NCBI GenBank assembly: GCA_902788785.1
Contig: CADALT010000015.1
Span: 1-51,182, forward strand
Source: an uncultured Ruminococcus sp.
Lineage (GTDB): Bacteria > Bacillota > Clostridia > Oscillospirales > Ruminococcaceae
Length of the DNA stretch: 51,182 nt
Direction of reading: 5' to 3'
Part shown: positions 31,390-40,606 of the stretch, piece by piece
How the letters are laid out: every line of letters begins with the position of its first letter
Numbering within the stretch: the stretch's first letter is position 1
Program-made: the position numbers and the translations under genes
The notes under the pieces: generated by a model
What the model was told of the DNA's origin: nothing
The model's database searches: none
The model's input: only the letters and a program-made list of their open reading frames with translations

Positions 31390-32841
31390 TCATCTGTCAC
31401 GCACAGCAAGTTCTATTACCTTATATGCGCCGTCATAAACGCCTGCTTCTTTAGCTGTCATGATGTTCTCGCACATTTTGGCTATAATGTCATCGCTGTG
31501 CTGTATCATGCGCATCATAGCACAGCATTCTGCCACTGTGGAACATTCATAGGTACCGTCGCCAAGTTCTGCCGCACGTATCGCACCCCAGGCTTCGTGA
31601 CCGCCCACACGCTTTATCATAAGCTTTGGCACGGGATAGAACGCCAGCTCGCTGGGCTTAGTGATGAGCACATCAGAACAGCGCATGAGCAGATTTGTCG
31701 AATACACCGCCGCAAAAATATCCGTATGGAAGAAAGCGTGTATACCGCTGACCTCGCCATCAAGGGCATTTTCAGCAAATGTCTTTGTCGCCTCAAAATC
31801 ATCAAAATGCTCGGTGGTGTAAGGCATCATATGAGGGAGCAGCTCCTTTAGCTGCTGCCATACCTTGATATGGTCGCCAACATTTATAAACAGCGCAGCT
31901 TTGCCCTTTTTTATCTGTGGGAGAAGTCTGCGTATCATTGCGACGAATATCTCTTTCTGAGCCCCTGCACCACCCACGGACATCAGCCATCTTTTAGCCT
32001 TGCCGCTGCGCAGCCTTTCAAGACGGCGCTCGCAGTCATCTTCGATATTGCAGACCAGTTCATGGTCGATATAATGCCCCGTATAGTATATATCATTCTC
32101 TGACATCGGACAAAGTATGCGGTGCTTATCCATGCCTCGCAGCGCCCTGTAGCCCAGATAAGCCGAAGGAGTCTGTGCGGTATGTATAGCACCCTCGGAC
32201 AAGTGCAGCGCCATCGGCCAGTTATCGGGTATCGCATTGACCACATGGGTCAGCCCTGCGTGTATAGCTGCCTGTGAGGGCCAGACATGAGTCGCCACAA
32301 AAGGTATATCTCGTGGCAGGTCACGGAATACAGGTGTCATCAGCTCGGCTGTCTTCTGGTCGGAGCTGTTATAGGTAAGCTGACGAAAGCCCTCGCTGTT
32401 AAGAGGTTCCCAGAAAAGCTTATTGAACAATGAAAACTGCTGGGAAAGTCTCGAACCCATGGAATAGAGCTTATTCTGCTCGGCTATGATCTTGCCGCAG
32501 GTGGTATCATCAAAGGAATGCAGATCAAACCACAAAGGCTCATAGCCCATTGCCTGCGCCGCCGAAGCTATCGCCATGGAGATACGGTAATGACCGAAGC
32601 CCATGCGGATATTGCCCACCACAAGACTGCGCTCATTGAACTCAACATCCTTATCCTTGGAGATCTTTAATTCATTGACCCCCAGTATATCACCTATCGC
32701 AGGTGCGGGAGATGAAGCCAGATGATAGACCCTGTCTGCATCACTGCCGTATTTTTTGATAAATCTGTTCTTGCTTTTTACCGCCTTGTTGTATGCACGA
32801 GTCGATATCTCATTGCCGAAAATGATCTTTGATCTATCCAT
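31390..32841 (-). CDS. glycosyltransferase-like protein (MGDG synthase-type fold)
   Basis: The 483-residue protein starts at ATG 32841 after GGAGGGAGG. Near residue 75 it has GNIRMGFGHYRISMAIASAA, like the GxGHxxAA motif of MurG/MGDG-synthase GT-B enzymes, and later MSVGGAGAQKEIF, a typical nucleotide-sugar-side GGxG loop. DVLITKPSELAFYPVPKL resembles the C-terminal donor-binding region. It has no membrane segment. Donor and acceptor are unknown. It is divergent from tetR across shared palindromes, so the TetR protein probably controls it. Confidence 0.7.
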   Translation of the reverse strand: MDRSKIIFGNEISTRAYNKAVKSKNRFIKKYGSDADRVYHLASSPAPAIGDILGVNELKISKDKDVEFNERSLVVGNIRMGFGHYRISMAIASAAQAMGYEPLWFDLHSFDDTTCGKIIAEQNKLYSMGSRLSQQFSLFNKLFWEPLNSEGFRQLTYNSSDQKTAELMTPVFRDLPRDIPFVATHVWPSQAAIHAGLTHVVNAIPDNWPMALHLSEGAIHTAQTPSAYLGYRALRGMDKHRILCPMSENDIYYTGHYIDHELVCNIEDDCERRLERLRSGKAKRWLMSVGGAGAQKEIFVAMIRRLLPQIKKGKAALFINVGDHIKVWQQLKELLPHMMPYTTEHFDDFEATKTFAENALDGEVSGIHAFFHTDIFAAVYSTNLLMRCSDVLITKPSELAFYPVPKLMIKRVGGHEAWGAIRAAELGDGTYECSTVAECCAMMRMIQHSDDIIAKMCENIMTAKEAGVYDGAYKVIELAVRDR

Positions 32842-32899
32842 AAATTGTGACCTCCCTCCAAATTTCAAAGGCTAATGTGTAAAACTTTTAGTCAGACTC

Positions 32900-32995
32900 T
32901 TGACAAAATGATGATTTTATGATAGACTAACTATCAGATGATAGATAATCTATCATAATTTAAAATAGTCTATCATATTTTAGGGGGTTTGTCAA
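32900..32995. promoter_or_regulatory. mirror-image divergent promoters with TetR operators
   Basis: On the plus strand TTGACA (32900-32905), 17 nt, TAGACT (32923-32928) drives tetR. On the minus strand TTGACA (32995-32990), 17 nt, TAGACT (32972-32967) drives the glycosyltransferase-like gene. Between them are TGATAG-N5-CTATCA (32920-32936), the perfect TGATAGAT-A-ATCTATCA (32938-32954), and a third half-site TAGTCTATCA (32966-32975). The palindromes overlap or abut both -10 boxes, fitting control of both genes by the TetR protein. Confidence 0.75.
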
Positions 32996-33652
32996 GTGGA
33001 TGAGAATATTTATTCCGATCTTTCTCAAAAAAATTTAAAAAACAGAAGATTCTACAAGGCAGTCTCCGTTGCTGCCGAACTGTTTCTGGAACGTGGTATA
33101 GAGGATGTTAAGATGACCGATATCGCAGAAGCCTGTGATGTGGGCGTGGCAACGCTCTATCGATATTTCGGCACAAAGCAGGGCATAGTCATAGAGGTCA
33201 TGACTTTTCTGTGGGAGGATATAAGGCATCTGTTCTCGGGGGTGTTCGACTCGGAAAGATTTCTGGCGCAGTCGGGCATCAAACAGCTGAGCGACCTGAT
33301 GCGGATGTTTCTGGTGTTATATGACGCACACGGTGATTTCGTAAAACTCGTGGGCGAATTTGACAGATTTGTCATACGTGAAAATGTTCAGAGAGAAAAT
33401 CTCTGGAAGTATGAAAAATCGGTGGTGGATTTCTATCCCGTGCTGTTAAGGGCATATAACAAGGGCTGCGAGGATGGTACGGTCAGGCAGGATATTGATT
33501 TCAGGCTGTTCTATATGACCTTCGCCCATGCACTTACAGAAATGTGCAAGAAGTTCATAGGAGGCAAAGTGCTGCCCTCGGACGACCCAAACAGCGCAAA
33601 ATCAGAATTGCAGATGCTGATAGATGCAGCGGTATTCTACATAGCAAAATAA
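32996..33652 (+). CDS. TetR-family transcriptional regulator
   Basis: The 218-residue protein has an N-terminal helix-turn-helix (FLERGIEDVKMTDIAEACDVG, VATLYRYFGTKQGI, about 28-65) and a helical ligand-binding domain. The start is GTG 32996 with AGGGGG 8 nt upstream. It is divergent from the glycosyltransferase-like gene and precedes the sugar transporter and alpha-galactosidase by 29 nt. It probably represses itself, both neighbours and the divergent gene; the ligand may be an alpha-galactoside or its product, which is inference. Confidence 0.9.
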   Translation: MDENIYSDLSQKNLKNRRFYKAVSVAAELFLERGIEDVKMTDIAEACDVGVATLYRYFGTKQGIVIEVMTFLWEDIRHLFSGVFDSERFLAQSGIKQLSDLMRMFLVLYDAHGDFVKLVGEFDRFVIRENVQRENLWKYEKSVVDFYPVLLRAYNKGCEDGTVRQDIDFRLFYMTFAHALTEMCKKFIGGKVLPSDDPNSAKSELQMLIDAAVFYIAK

Positions 33653-33681
33653 CTTGCATGATAACGGTCGGAGGTGATCGT

Positions 33682-35067
33682 ATGAATACGAAAAAAACGG
33701 CTTCAACAAAGATACTCTGGATATTTGCCATAGGTCAGCTGGGATGGTCCACGCTGTCGGGCATAATCTCAAACTGGCTGGTATTCTTCTATCAGCCCAG
33801 TGCAGATGAACTGAAAAACGGTCAGACCTTGTTCATACCGCAGGGCACGCTTATAATAGGTCTTACCGCCATAGGCATTATCACGGCGGTAGGCAGGATA
33901 TTTGATGCGGTCACAGACCCTTTCATTGCAGGCAAGTCTGACGGACTGAAACACAAGCTGGGCAGAAGGATACCGTTCATGAGGTTTGCGGCTATCCCCT
34001 TCGGTGTGGTGACAGTGCTTATATTCTCACTGCCCTTTGACGGCGAAAGCATGGGCAACTTCGGGCTGCTGTTTCTGTTCTGTATGCTGTTCTACCTGTG
34101 CATGACAGCTTACTGCACGCCCTACAACGCCCTTATACCCGAACTTGGCAGCACACAGACCACGAGGATAAATCTTTCGACATTCATCTCGGTGACTTAC
34201 TTCTTCGGAACAGCTGTGGCTTATCTGGTGCCTAATATCGCCGGCTTTTTCAAGGAGTCGCTGGGCTATGCAGGCAGCTACAGGCTGACCATAGGCATAC
34301 TTGCCGCCTTTGCGGTGATATGTATGCTGATACCTGCCTTTGTGATAGATGAAAACCTGTATGCTGATACCACCCCCACCGAGGGTTCGGCTTTCAGTTC
34401 GCTGATGGCGACTTTCAAGAACAAGGATTTCCGAACATTCGTAGTCTCGGATATACTATACTGGATCGGTCTTACACTGTTCCAGACAGGACTTTCCTAC
34501 TATATCACCGTGCTGATAGGTCTTAAAGCAGAGTGGACGTTTCCAATGTTTGCCATAATGACTTTCATGTCGCTGCTTTGCTATGCGCCTGTAAATATCT
34601 TCGCTAAAAAGATAGGCAAGAAGAAGCTGATATCCTTTGCATTCATGTTCTTCTCGGTGACATTCTTAGTAACGGCTTTTGCAGGACTGACACCTATACC
34701 GGGAGTTGTTTACGGCATAATTGTTGCGGTGCTTGCAAGCATCCCCATGGCGATACTGGGCATACTTCCGCAGGCTGTGGTGGCTGATATATCCGATGCG
34801 GACAAGGTCAGCACAGGAGTTTCAAGACAGGGTATGTTCTATGCCGCCAGGACCTTTGCATTCAAGCTGGGACAGTCCGCAGCGATGCTGCTGTTTACCA
34901 GTGTTGCGCTGATAAATGCCGATATACCAAGAGGTCAGGCAGGCTATGCGCTGGGCTACAGACTTACTGCAATAATCGCAGCGGTACTTTGTCTGGCAGG
35001 CGGACTGGTATTCATGCTGTACAAGGAAAACAAGGTACTTGATATCATAAACAAGGAGGAACAATGA
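33682..35067 (+). CDS. GPH-family sugar:cation symporter (MelB-like)
   Basis: The 461-residue protein has twelve membrane helices. The GPH/MFS_2 signatures include FDAVTDPFIAGKSDG after helix 2, KLGRRIPFM and the mid-protein YCTPYNALIPELG. It starts at ATG 33682 after GGAGGTGAT. It lies directly before the alpha-galactosidase gene with an ATGA overlap, so it probably imports an alpha-galactoside such as melibiose or raffinose fragments. Confidence 0.9.
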   Translation: MNTKKTASTKILWIFAIGQLGWSTLSGIISNWLVFFYQPSADELKNGQTLFIPQGTLIIGLTAIGIITAVGRIFDAVTDPFIAGKSDGLKHKLGRRIPFMRFAAIPFGVVTVLIFSLPFDGESMGNFGLLFLFCMLFYLCMTAYCTPYNALIPELGSTQTTRINLSTFISVTYFFGTAVAYLVPNIAGFFKESLGYAGSYRLTIGILAAFAVICMLIPAFVIDENLYADTTPTEGSAFSSLMATFKNKDFRTFVVSDILYWIGLTLFQTGLSYYITVLIGLKAEWTFPMFAIMTFMSLLCYAPVNIFAKKIGKKKLISFAFMFFSVTFLVTAFAGLTPIPGVVYGIIVAVLASIPMAILGILPQAVVADISDADKVSTGVSRQGMFYAARTFAFKLGQSAAMLLFTSVALINADIPRGQAGYALGYRLTAIIAAVLCLAGGLVFMLYKENKVLDIINKEEQ

Positions 35068-36692
35068 TGCTTGAATTCAGGAACATCAAATTTGTCTATA
35101 TGGCGGAGGGTAAGATATTCTCTGTGACGACGGACAAGACAGTTGAGAACAAGCGTGTTAAACTTACCGTAGAAAACGAGGACGGCATCATAAGTGCGAG
35201 GATAGATTCCGTAACACCCATAAAGCTGCTGAGATTATCGGCAGAATTCGGGTATGATTTCAAAAGCATAAGCAGGATATTCCTGAACGGCTATCAGACC
35301 TGGACGGAAAGCTTCGAGCACACGCCCACAGGAAAAATGAGAGGTATCGACCATATCCCGAAGCCTTTGCAGGACAAATATGTGTTCTCGGCTTACGGCG
35401 ATTACGGTTTCACAAGATACAGCACAAAACGTGGAGCGATGCACGGTTTCACCTATGGATATATTCGCAACTACGACAGCTACGACTTCATAGGTTCGCT
35501 CAATGAGGACAGCGGCTTTACTGTGATAAGGACTGATTGTTCCGAAGGCAAGGTCATGGCTTTCAAGGAATGCAAGGATCTTGAGATCGAGTCAGAATAT
35601 GAGGGGCTGCGCCTATATATCGGCAAAGGCAGCGAAGATGAGGTCTTTGACAAGTGGTTCTCGCTGATGGGCATAAAGGCTTTAACTGCGCCTAATATCA
35701 CAGGCTATACCAGCTGGTACAGACACTATCAGGATATAAACGAAGAAAAGCTCGGCGCCGACCTTGAAGCCTTGAACGGCGGAGATATATTCCAGATAGA
35801 TGACGGCTGGCAGACAGCGGTGGGTGACTGGCTTAGTGTGGATAAACAAAAATTCCCCGAGGGCATGAAAGTGATAGCTGACAGGATAAGGGAGAAGGGC
35901 TATATACCGGGCATCTGGATGGCACCGTTCGTATGCGAGAAAGACTCGGTCATGTTCGCAGAACACCCTGACTGGCTGCTCAAAGATGAAAACGGTCAGC
36001 CCGTAAAAGCAGGCAGCAACTGGAGCGGACAGTATGCGCTGGATACCGAGAACGAAGAGTTCAGAGAGCATTTGCGCTTAGTATTCGATACAGCTGTGAA
36101 CGAATGGGGCTACGGACTTTTAAAGCTTGACTTTTTGTATGCAGCGTGCATACTTCCAAGAAAAAACAAAACAAGAGGTCAGCTGATGGCGGAAGCTATG
36201 GAGTTTTTGCGTGAGATATCGGGTGATGCGATGATACTGGGCTGCGGTGTGCCGCTGGCATCAGCATTCGGCAGGGTGGAATACTGCCGGATCGGTACGG
36301 ACGTAAGCCTTGACTGGGACGACAAGCCGTACATGAGGCTTATGCACCGTGAACGTGTCAGCACCAGAAATACAGTGATGGATTCGGTATTCAGGCGACA
36401 GCTTAATGGCAGGGCATTCGGCAACGACCCCGATGTTTATATGCTGCGTGACACCGAGAACACCATGACCGAGGCACAGCGCAGATGTCTGGCTGAGATA
36501 AATGCCGTTACAGGCAAGGTGCTTTTCACCTCGGACAATGAGGACAGCTACGGCGAGTTCCAGACCAAGCTGAAAGAAGAAATGCTCGCTCTCAGAGATG
36601 CAAAGATAATTTCCGCCGAACTGAACGGCAGAGAAATGATACTAAGGATACGCCAAAACGGCGAGATCATCATAAAAACCTACGACCTATAA
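35064..36692 (+). CDS. GH36-type alpha-galactosidase
   Basis: The 542-residue enzyme has no signal peptide, so it works in the cytoplasm on imported sugar. GH36/GH27-like blocks are FQIDDGWQTAVGDW, MAPFVCEKDS, the nucleophile aspartate in LLKLDFLYAA, LGCGVPLASAFGRVEYCRIG, and the likely acid/base aspartate in GTDVSLDWD. It is shorter than the 720-residue classical GH36 enzymes. AAGGAGG stands before ATG 35064; a second ATG follows at once. Coupled to the transporter gene. Confidence 0.88.
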   Translation: MMLEFRNIKFVYMAEGKIFSVTTDKTVENKRVKLTVENEDGIISARIDSVTPIKLLRLSAEFGYDFKSISRIFLNGYQTWTESFEHTPTGKMRGIDHIPKPLQDKYVFSAYGDYGFTRYSTKRGAMHGFTYGYIRNYDSYDFIGSLNEDSGFTVIRTDCSEGKVMAFKECKDLEIESEYEGLRLYIGKGSEDEVFDKWFSLMGIKALTAPNITGYTSWYRHYQDINEEKLGADLEALNGGDIFQIDDGWQTAVGDWLSVDKQKFPEGMKVIADRIREKGYIPGIWMAPFVCEKDSVMFAEHPDWLLKDENGQPVKAGSNWSGQYALDTENEEFREHLRLVFDTAVNEWGYGLLKLDFLYAACILPRKNKTRGQLMAEAMEFLREISGDAMILGCGVPLASAFGRVEYCRIGTDVSLDWDDKPYMRLMHRERVSTRNTVMDSVFRRQLNGRAFGNDPDVYMLRDTENTMTEAQRRCLAEINAVTGKVLFTSDNEDSYGEFQTKLKEEMLALRDAKIISAELNGREMILRIRQNGEIIIKTYDL

Positions 36693-36735
36693 ACACGGAC
36701 AGCCAATGTTCGTTTATAATACCTCCTAATGTGTG

Positions 36736-36768
36736 AGCCCCCTCGTCCCATAGCGGAACGAGGGGGCT
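36736..36768. terminator. terminator between the alpha-galactosidase and CPBP genes
   Basis: AGCCCCCTCGT pairs with ACGAGGGGGCT over 11 bp, followed on the plus strand by TATGTTTTAATT. It serves the convergent genes. Confidence 0.75.
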
Positions 36769-36774
36769 TATGTT

Positions 36775-37410
36775 TTAATTCTGTACTATGAACATGGTCA
36801 CAAGAACTATCAGGAAGTCATACAGCCCGTGCGCCATCGCAAGCCCGATGAACTTGCAGCTTTTTATCCTGTATCTGCACATACCGAAGACCATGCCGAT
36901 GCCGAAAGTGAAAAGCGCCTGTATCACCGAACCGTTTATCATATGCCATGCACCGAAAATCATCGCTGCCAGCACCACGCCTATCCATTTATGCTTTTTG
37001 ACTGCGCTTACAAGAGTATCCTGCAAATATACCCTGAATATCAATTCTTCCGCAGGTCCCACTATGAACATATAGAAGAAAAAATAAAATATCAGCGCAA
37101 GCTTTGAAAATTCACGGTGCCCGCCAACCAGCGAAAATCCGCACAATGCAGGCAGCACTGCCACGGCTATCGTCAGGTCATAGGCTATGCAGAAACCTAT
37201 CAGATACTGCTTTTTATTCTTAATATCCAGATCGAGTTTCATATCGGTAAGCTTCATGGCAGCAATGGCTATGGCTGCGTTCATGATATTGAGCACCGAT
37301 AATAAGATGCCCTTGCCTTCGGGCGATTCGGGACGAATGACACTCGCAAGACCTGTCACCACCGATATCAGCACCATCGAAGCAGCAAGGACGATCAGCT
37401 TTTTCTTCAT
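36775..37410 (-). CDS. CPBP-family intramembrane metalloprotease
   Basis: A 211-residue protein with about six membrane helices and the three CPBP/Abi motifs: PAEELIFRVYL (EExxxR), FGAWHMING and the late HGLYDF. Family members are related to Rce1/type II CAAX proteases; bacterial ones include bacteriocin self-immunity and processing proteins. AGAGGAG precedes the ATG. No bacteriocin gene is seen nearby. Confidence 0.88.
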   Translation of the reverse strand: MKKKLIVLAASMVLISVVTGLASVIRPESPEGKGILLSVLNIMNAAIAIAAMKLTDMKLDLDIKNKKQYLIGFCIAYDLTIAVAVLPALCGFSLVGGHREFSKLALIFYFFFYMFIVGPAEELIFRVYLQDTLVSAVKKHKWIGVVLAAMIFGAWHMINGSVIQALFTFGIGMVFGMCRYRIKSCKFIGLAMAHGLYDFLIVLVTMFIVQN

Positions 37411-37486
37411 TTATGCTCCTCTCCCTGTGCAAGCTGTTATATATTGCTGTAATGATCATAACATGATCGGGACAGTTTGTCAAGTA

Positions 37487-38710
37487 TCACATATCTTTCA
37501 GTATATGCTTGAATTTTCCGCTGATCTTATCTGCCTGAGGTGTCAGGTCCGACAAGGTGATCTTCATATTATGTATGCCCTTTTGAGCAAAGAACTCCAG
37601 CAGTTCACGCTCGGCTTTTTCAAAGGCTGTCTCACGGTCGGCAGAAACTATGCGAAGCTCCATGCTCTCGTATGACTTCTGCACCAGCTGAAAACGGCTT
37701 ATCTCACTGACTTCCTCCAGTATCTTATAAAGCGACATGGGCGCAATATCCACACCGTTTCCGAAGGACAGTATATCGTCCGTTCTGCCTTCTATCTCCA
37801 GCCAATATGAGCTTTTTCCGCAGGGACATCTCTCATCGTGGACTATTATGCGGTCGGTTAGTTCGTAACGGATAAACGGCTGGATGTGGTTGGCAAGATT
37901 TGTTATCAGCACTTTATCCGACTGAACGCCAAAACCCACAGGTCTGCCGTCACGGTCAACGGGTTCAACTATTATCTGATCGGAATTTATATGCAAATGT
38001 CCCTCGCTGCATTCGCAGGCTATCTCGCCGCCCTCGGTGCATGAGTAATGCGTCTGCACATAACAGCCGAATTTATCTGTCAGCTTCTGCCTGATCTCAC
38101 GGGTCAGAAGTTCACCGCCTGTTATGACCACATCGGGATGTATATCAAGTTTATCTATATCAGCCAGCAGAGCAAGATTTGACGGATAGCCGCTGAGCAT
38201 CGCAGGCTGAAATGCATTGAGCCTGCTTACTATCTCATCTTCGTCAGAATTGACATCCACCGTTATCTTGGTCTTTTTCTCAGGCATTTTCAGCGAGAGA
38301 TACCTCGACATACCGCAAGCCAGATAAAAGCCGTGGTCAGCAAATACACCGGCTGTCTTTTTGCCGTTTTTCATGAAAGCCTTGAAGTCCTCACGTCTTG
38401 CAAATGTCCTGAAAGCCGCAATGGCAGAGGATACATCTATCATCTGCTTATCATAAAGCACCACCGCCGGGTTGCCTGTTGAGCCCGAGGTCTTGAAGAT
38501 AAGGTACTTGTCATCTATCATCCTGCCCACATTGTCTATATCCTTTGTGAACTCATTTATGCGCTGCATAGTTATGTTCCTGTCGGTCAGGACGCTGTCA
38601 AAATTCGCCATCAGAGCAGGCTTATCCACCATCGGCAGATCACCTAGGGATATATCCTCACCGAGATCTTCATACAGCTTTCTTATAAAACGGACTGTTC
38701 GCCCTTGCAA
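37487..38710 (-). pseudogene. PaaK-like AMP ligase, main part after a frameshift
   Basis: The 400-residue reading frame has the AMP-binding motif FKTSGSTGNPAVVL, HYSCTEGGEIACEC and the A8-like region ending in KISGKFKHIL. It matches phenylacetate-CoA ligase / coenzyme F390 synthetase-type enzymes, whose substrate here is unknown. It lacks its own start and ribosome site. The N-terminal 45 residues are encoded in another frame at 38670-38813, and the two join perfectly if one A is removed from AAGAAAG near 38680. The gene is thus frameshifted (or misread); joined, it would encode about 441 residues. Confidence 0.75.
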
Positions 38711-38813
38711 AGCTTACCAGTTCCTCAAGACGTTTCTGCTGAAGTTTCTCTGTTTTCTCACGGGTCAATTTGCCGCCGCTGAACGTACTTATCATTGCTG
38801 AAAACAAACTCAT
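38670..38813 (-). pseudogene. N-terminal fragment of the PaaK-like ligase
   Basis: ATG 38813 opens a 47-codon frame with GGAG upstream, reading MSLFSAMISTFSGGK and ending RLEELVSFARANSPFYKK before AV-stop. The LEELVSFARANSPFYKK segment is the standard start of PaaK-like ligases. The next expected residues (LYEDLGEDI) continue in the other frame. Confidence 0.75.
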
Positions 38814-38841
38814 ACTGTACTCCTTTTCTTTTTTACGCACA

Positions 38842-38869
38842 ATTATATCTATCTAACTTTTTAAGGCAA
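38842..38869 (-). promoter_or_regulatory. hybrid promoter using the end of the MITE
   Basis: On the minus strand TTGCCT (38869-38864), 16 nt and TATAAT (38847-38842). The -35 hexamer lies inside the terminal repeat of the MITE; the -10 box lies outside. Confidence 0.5.
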
Positions 38870-39062
38870 CACCGCACAACCATTGTGCACCGGATACGCC
38901 CAACATCAGTGAAACTGATGTTTCAGATTTTTCGTCAGGTTTTCTAAATTTGACGCTGGAAGGCTGACGCCTTTAAAGGAGAATTTGGGAAAGATGACGA
39001 AAGATCTGCAAGCGGATGGTATGCAAAGGCTTTAGCCGCTGGTTGTGCGATGTTGTCTTAAT
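38861..39062. mobile_element. MITE-like element, about 200 bp
   Basis: Ends read TTAAGGCAACACC and, on the opposite strand, TTAAGACAACATC; the first 22 positions match at 20. The inner arms also match (CAGAT-TTTTCGTCA against CAGAT-CTTTCGTCA), so the whole element is a long imperfect palindrome. TTAA stands at both outer ends and may be the target duplication, as seen with IS1380-type transposases. It has no ORF of useful length, so it must depend on a transposase elsewhere. It sits between the PaaK-like gene and the ABC-transporter terminator. Confidence 0.75.
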
Positions 39063-39123
39063 TATAACCCGTATATTGTTACTCGTCAAGAGCTTTTTAA
39101 TTATTTATTCATATAACAAAACA

Positions 39124-39146
39124 GACTGCCGTTTTACACGACAGTC
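39124..39146 (-). terminator. terminator of the amino-acid ABC operon
   Basis: On the minus strand GACTGTCG pairs with CGGCAGTC (one wobble) and TGTTTTGTT follows. Confidence 0.7.
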
Positions 39147-39153
39147 CGTATAA

Positions 39154-39912
39154 TTATTGTTCAAGCTTTTTAAGAAATGCCTTTGTACGTTCGTTTGAGG
39201 GTGAGTCAATAACATCAGCAGGACTTCCCTGTTCGACTATAACTCCGCCATCCATAAAGATAACATGGTCGGATATGCTTCTTGCAAAGGCTATCTCATG
39301 GGTAACTATCATCATGGTCATCTTCTCTGCCGCCAGTTCTTTCAGAACTTTCAGTATCTCAGCGGTAAGTTCGGGATCAAGTGCTGATGTAGGTTCATCG
39401 AAAAACAGCATACGAGGTTTCATATTAAGCGCACGGGCAATGGCAACACGCTGCTGCTGACCGCCCGAAAGCTGATAAGGATAGTAGTCCGCCTTATCCG
39501 AAAGCCCCATCTTTTCAAGCAGTGCCCTGCCCTCTTTAATGACCTCGTCCTTATCACGCTTCATAACGTGTATGGGGGCATCACAGATATTTTTCAGCAC
39601 GGTGTAATGCGGAAAAAGATTGAAATTCTGGAACACAAGGCTGTAATAGCTTTTTATCTCTTTAAGCGTTTTCTTATCCGCAAAAACGCTTTTGCCGTCT
39701 TTTTCGGACATAGCTGTCTTTCCGCAGTAGGTCATGGTGCCGCCGTCAGCCTTTTCGAGCATGGACATACATCTTAACAAAGTGGATTTTCCCGAACCCG
39801 AGGGTCCCAGAACAGATACCACCTGTCCCTCCTCCACATCAAGGCTTATATCCTTCAAAACTTCCAGTTCATCAAAGCGTTTGCGGAGGTTTTTTATCTC
39901 TAATAATTTCAT
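39154..39912 (-). CDS. polar amino-acid ABC transporter ATPase
   Basis: The 252-residue ATPase has Walker A GPSGSGKSTLL, the Q loop SLVFQNFNLFPHYTVL, the signature LSGGQQQRVAIARAL, Walker B MLFFDEPTSALD and the switch histidine in IVTHEIAFA. These match GlnQ/HisP-type importers. It lies 10 nt after the permease gene. Confidence 0.95.
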   Translation of the reverse strand: MKLLEIKNLRKRFDELEVLKDISLDVEEGQVVSVLGPSGSGKSTLLRCMSMLEKADGGTMTYCGKTAMSEKDGKSVFADKKTLKEIKSYYSLVFQNFNLFPHYTVLKNICDAPIHVMKRDKDEVIKEGRALLEKMGLSDKADYYPYQLSGGQQQRVAIARALNMKPRMLFFDEPTSALDPELTAEILKVLKELAAEKMTMMIVTHEIAFARSISDHVIFMDGGVIVEQGSPADVIDSPSNERTKAFLKKLEQ

Positions 39913-39922
39913 GATATACCTC

Positions 39923-40606
39923 CTACCTGAAAAAGTTCATCTTTTTCTCAAGACGTTCCATTGCAAACGCCACAACGAAATTGAACACATAATAGAACAC
40001 GCCTGCCACGAACAGCGGCATTATGGTGGATTCCTTGGCAGCCACCTGCTTTGCCACGGTGAACATCTCTGTATAAGCTATGGCGAATGCCAGCGAGGTA
40101 TCCTTAACAAGGGTTATGACCTCATTGGTTACGCTTGGCAGTATATTCTTGACCATCTGCGGGAATACGACCTTGAAGAATTTCTGTGCAGGGGTATAGC
40201 CCAGTATCTCGCAGGCTTCATGCTGACCCACAGGCACAGCCTGTATGCCCGAGCGGTATATTTCCGCAAAATACGCCGCATAATTCAGCGAGAAACCGAT
40301 TATGACCGCATAGAACCTATACTCAGGTGTTGATCTTATGCCGAACAGGAAGAAAGGTCCGAAGAAAACCACCAGCAGCTGCAGCATCAGCGGAGTACCT
40401 CTTACCACGGAGATATACAGCTTCACCAGCAAGCTCAGGGGCTTGAACTTCGACATCCTGCCAAATGCAACCAGCAGTCCCAGCGGCAGTGAGAACAGCA
40501 GTGTCAGGAAAAATATCAGCAATGATGCGCCCACACCGCTCATCAGCTGAGAACAGATACTTCCCAGTCGTTGTGCAAAGCCTATATTATCTGCAAGCAT
40601 CATCAT
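39923..40606 (-). CDS. polar amino-acid ABC transporter permease
   Basis: The 227-residue membrane protein has about five helices and the EAA-type loop with HEACEILGYTPAQKFFKVVFPQ, as in HisM/GlnP permeases. Its ATG overlaps the stop of the binding-protein gene (ATGA). Confidence 0.94.
   Translation of the reverse strand: MMMLADNIGFAQRLGSICSQLMSGVGASLLIFFLTLLFSLPLGLLVAFGRMSKFKPLSLLVKLYISVVRGTPLMLQLLVVFFGPFFLFGIRSTPEYRFYAVIIGFSLNYAAYFAEIYRSGIQAVPVGQHEACEILGYTPAQKFFKVVFPQMVKNILPSVTNEVITLVKDTSLAFAIAYTEMFTVAKQVAAKESTIMPLFVAGVFYYVFNFVVAFAMERLEKKMNFFR

Noticed and set aside
38861-39062. Complete insertion sequence
   Set aside because: No transposase frame fits in 202 bp; the palindromic ends fit a non-autonomous MITE instead.
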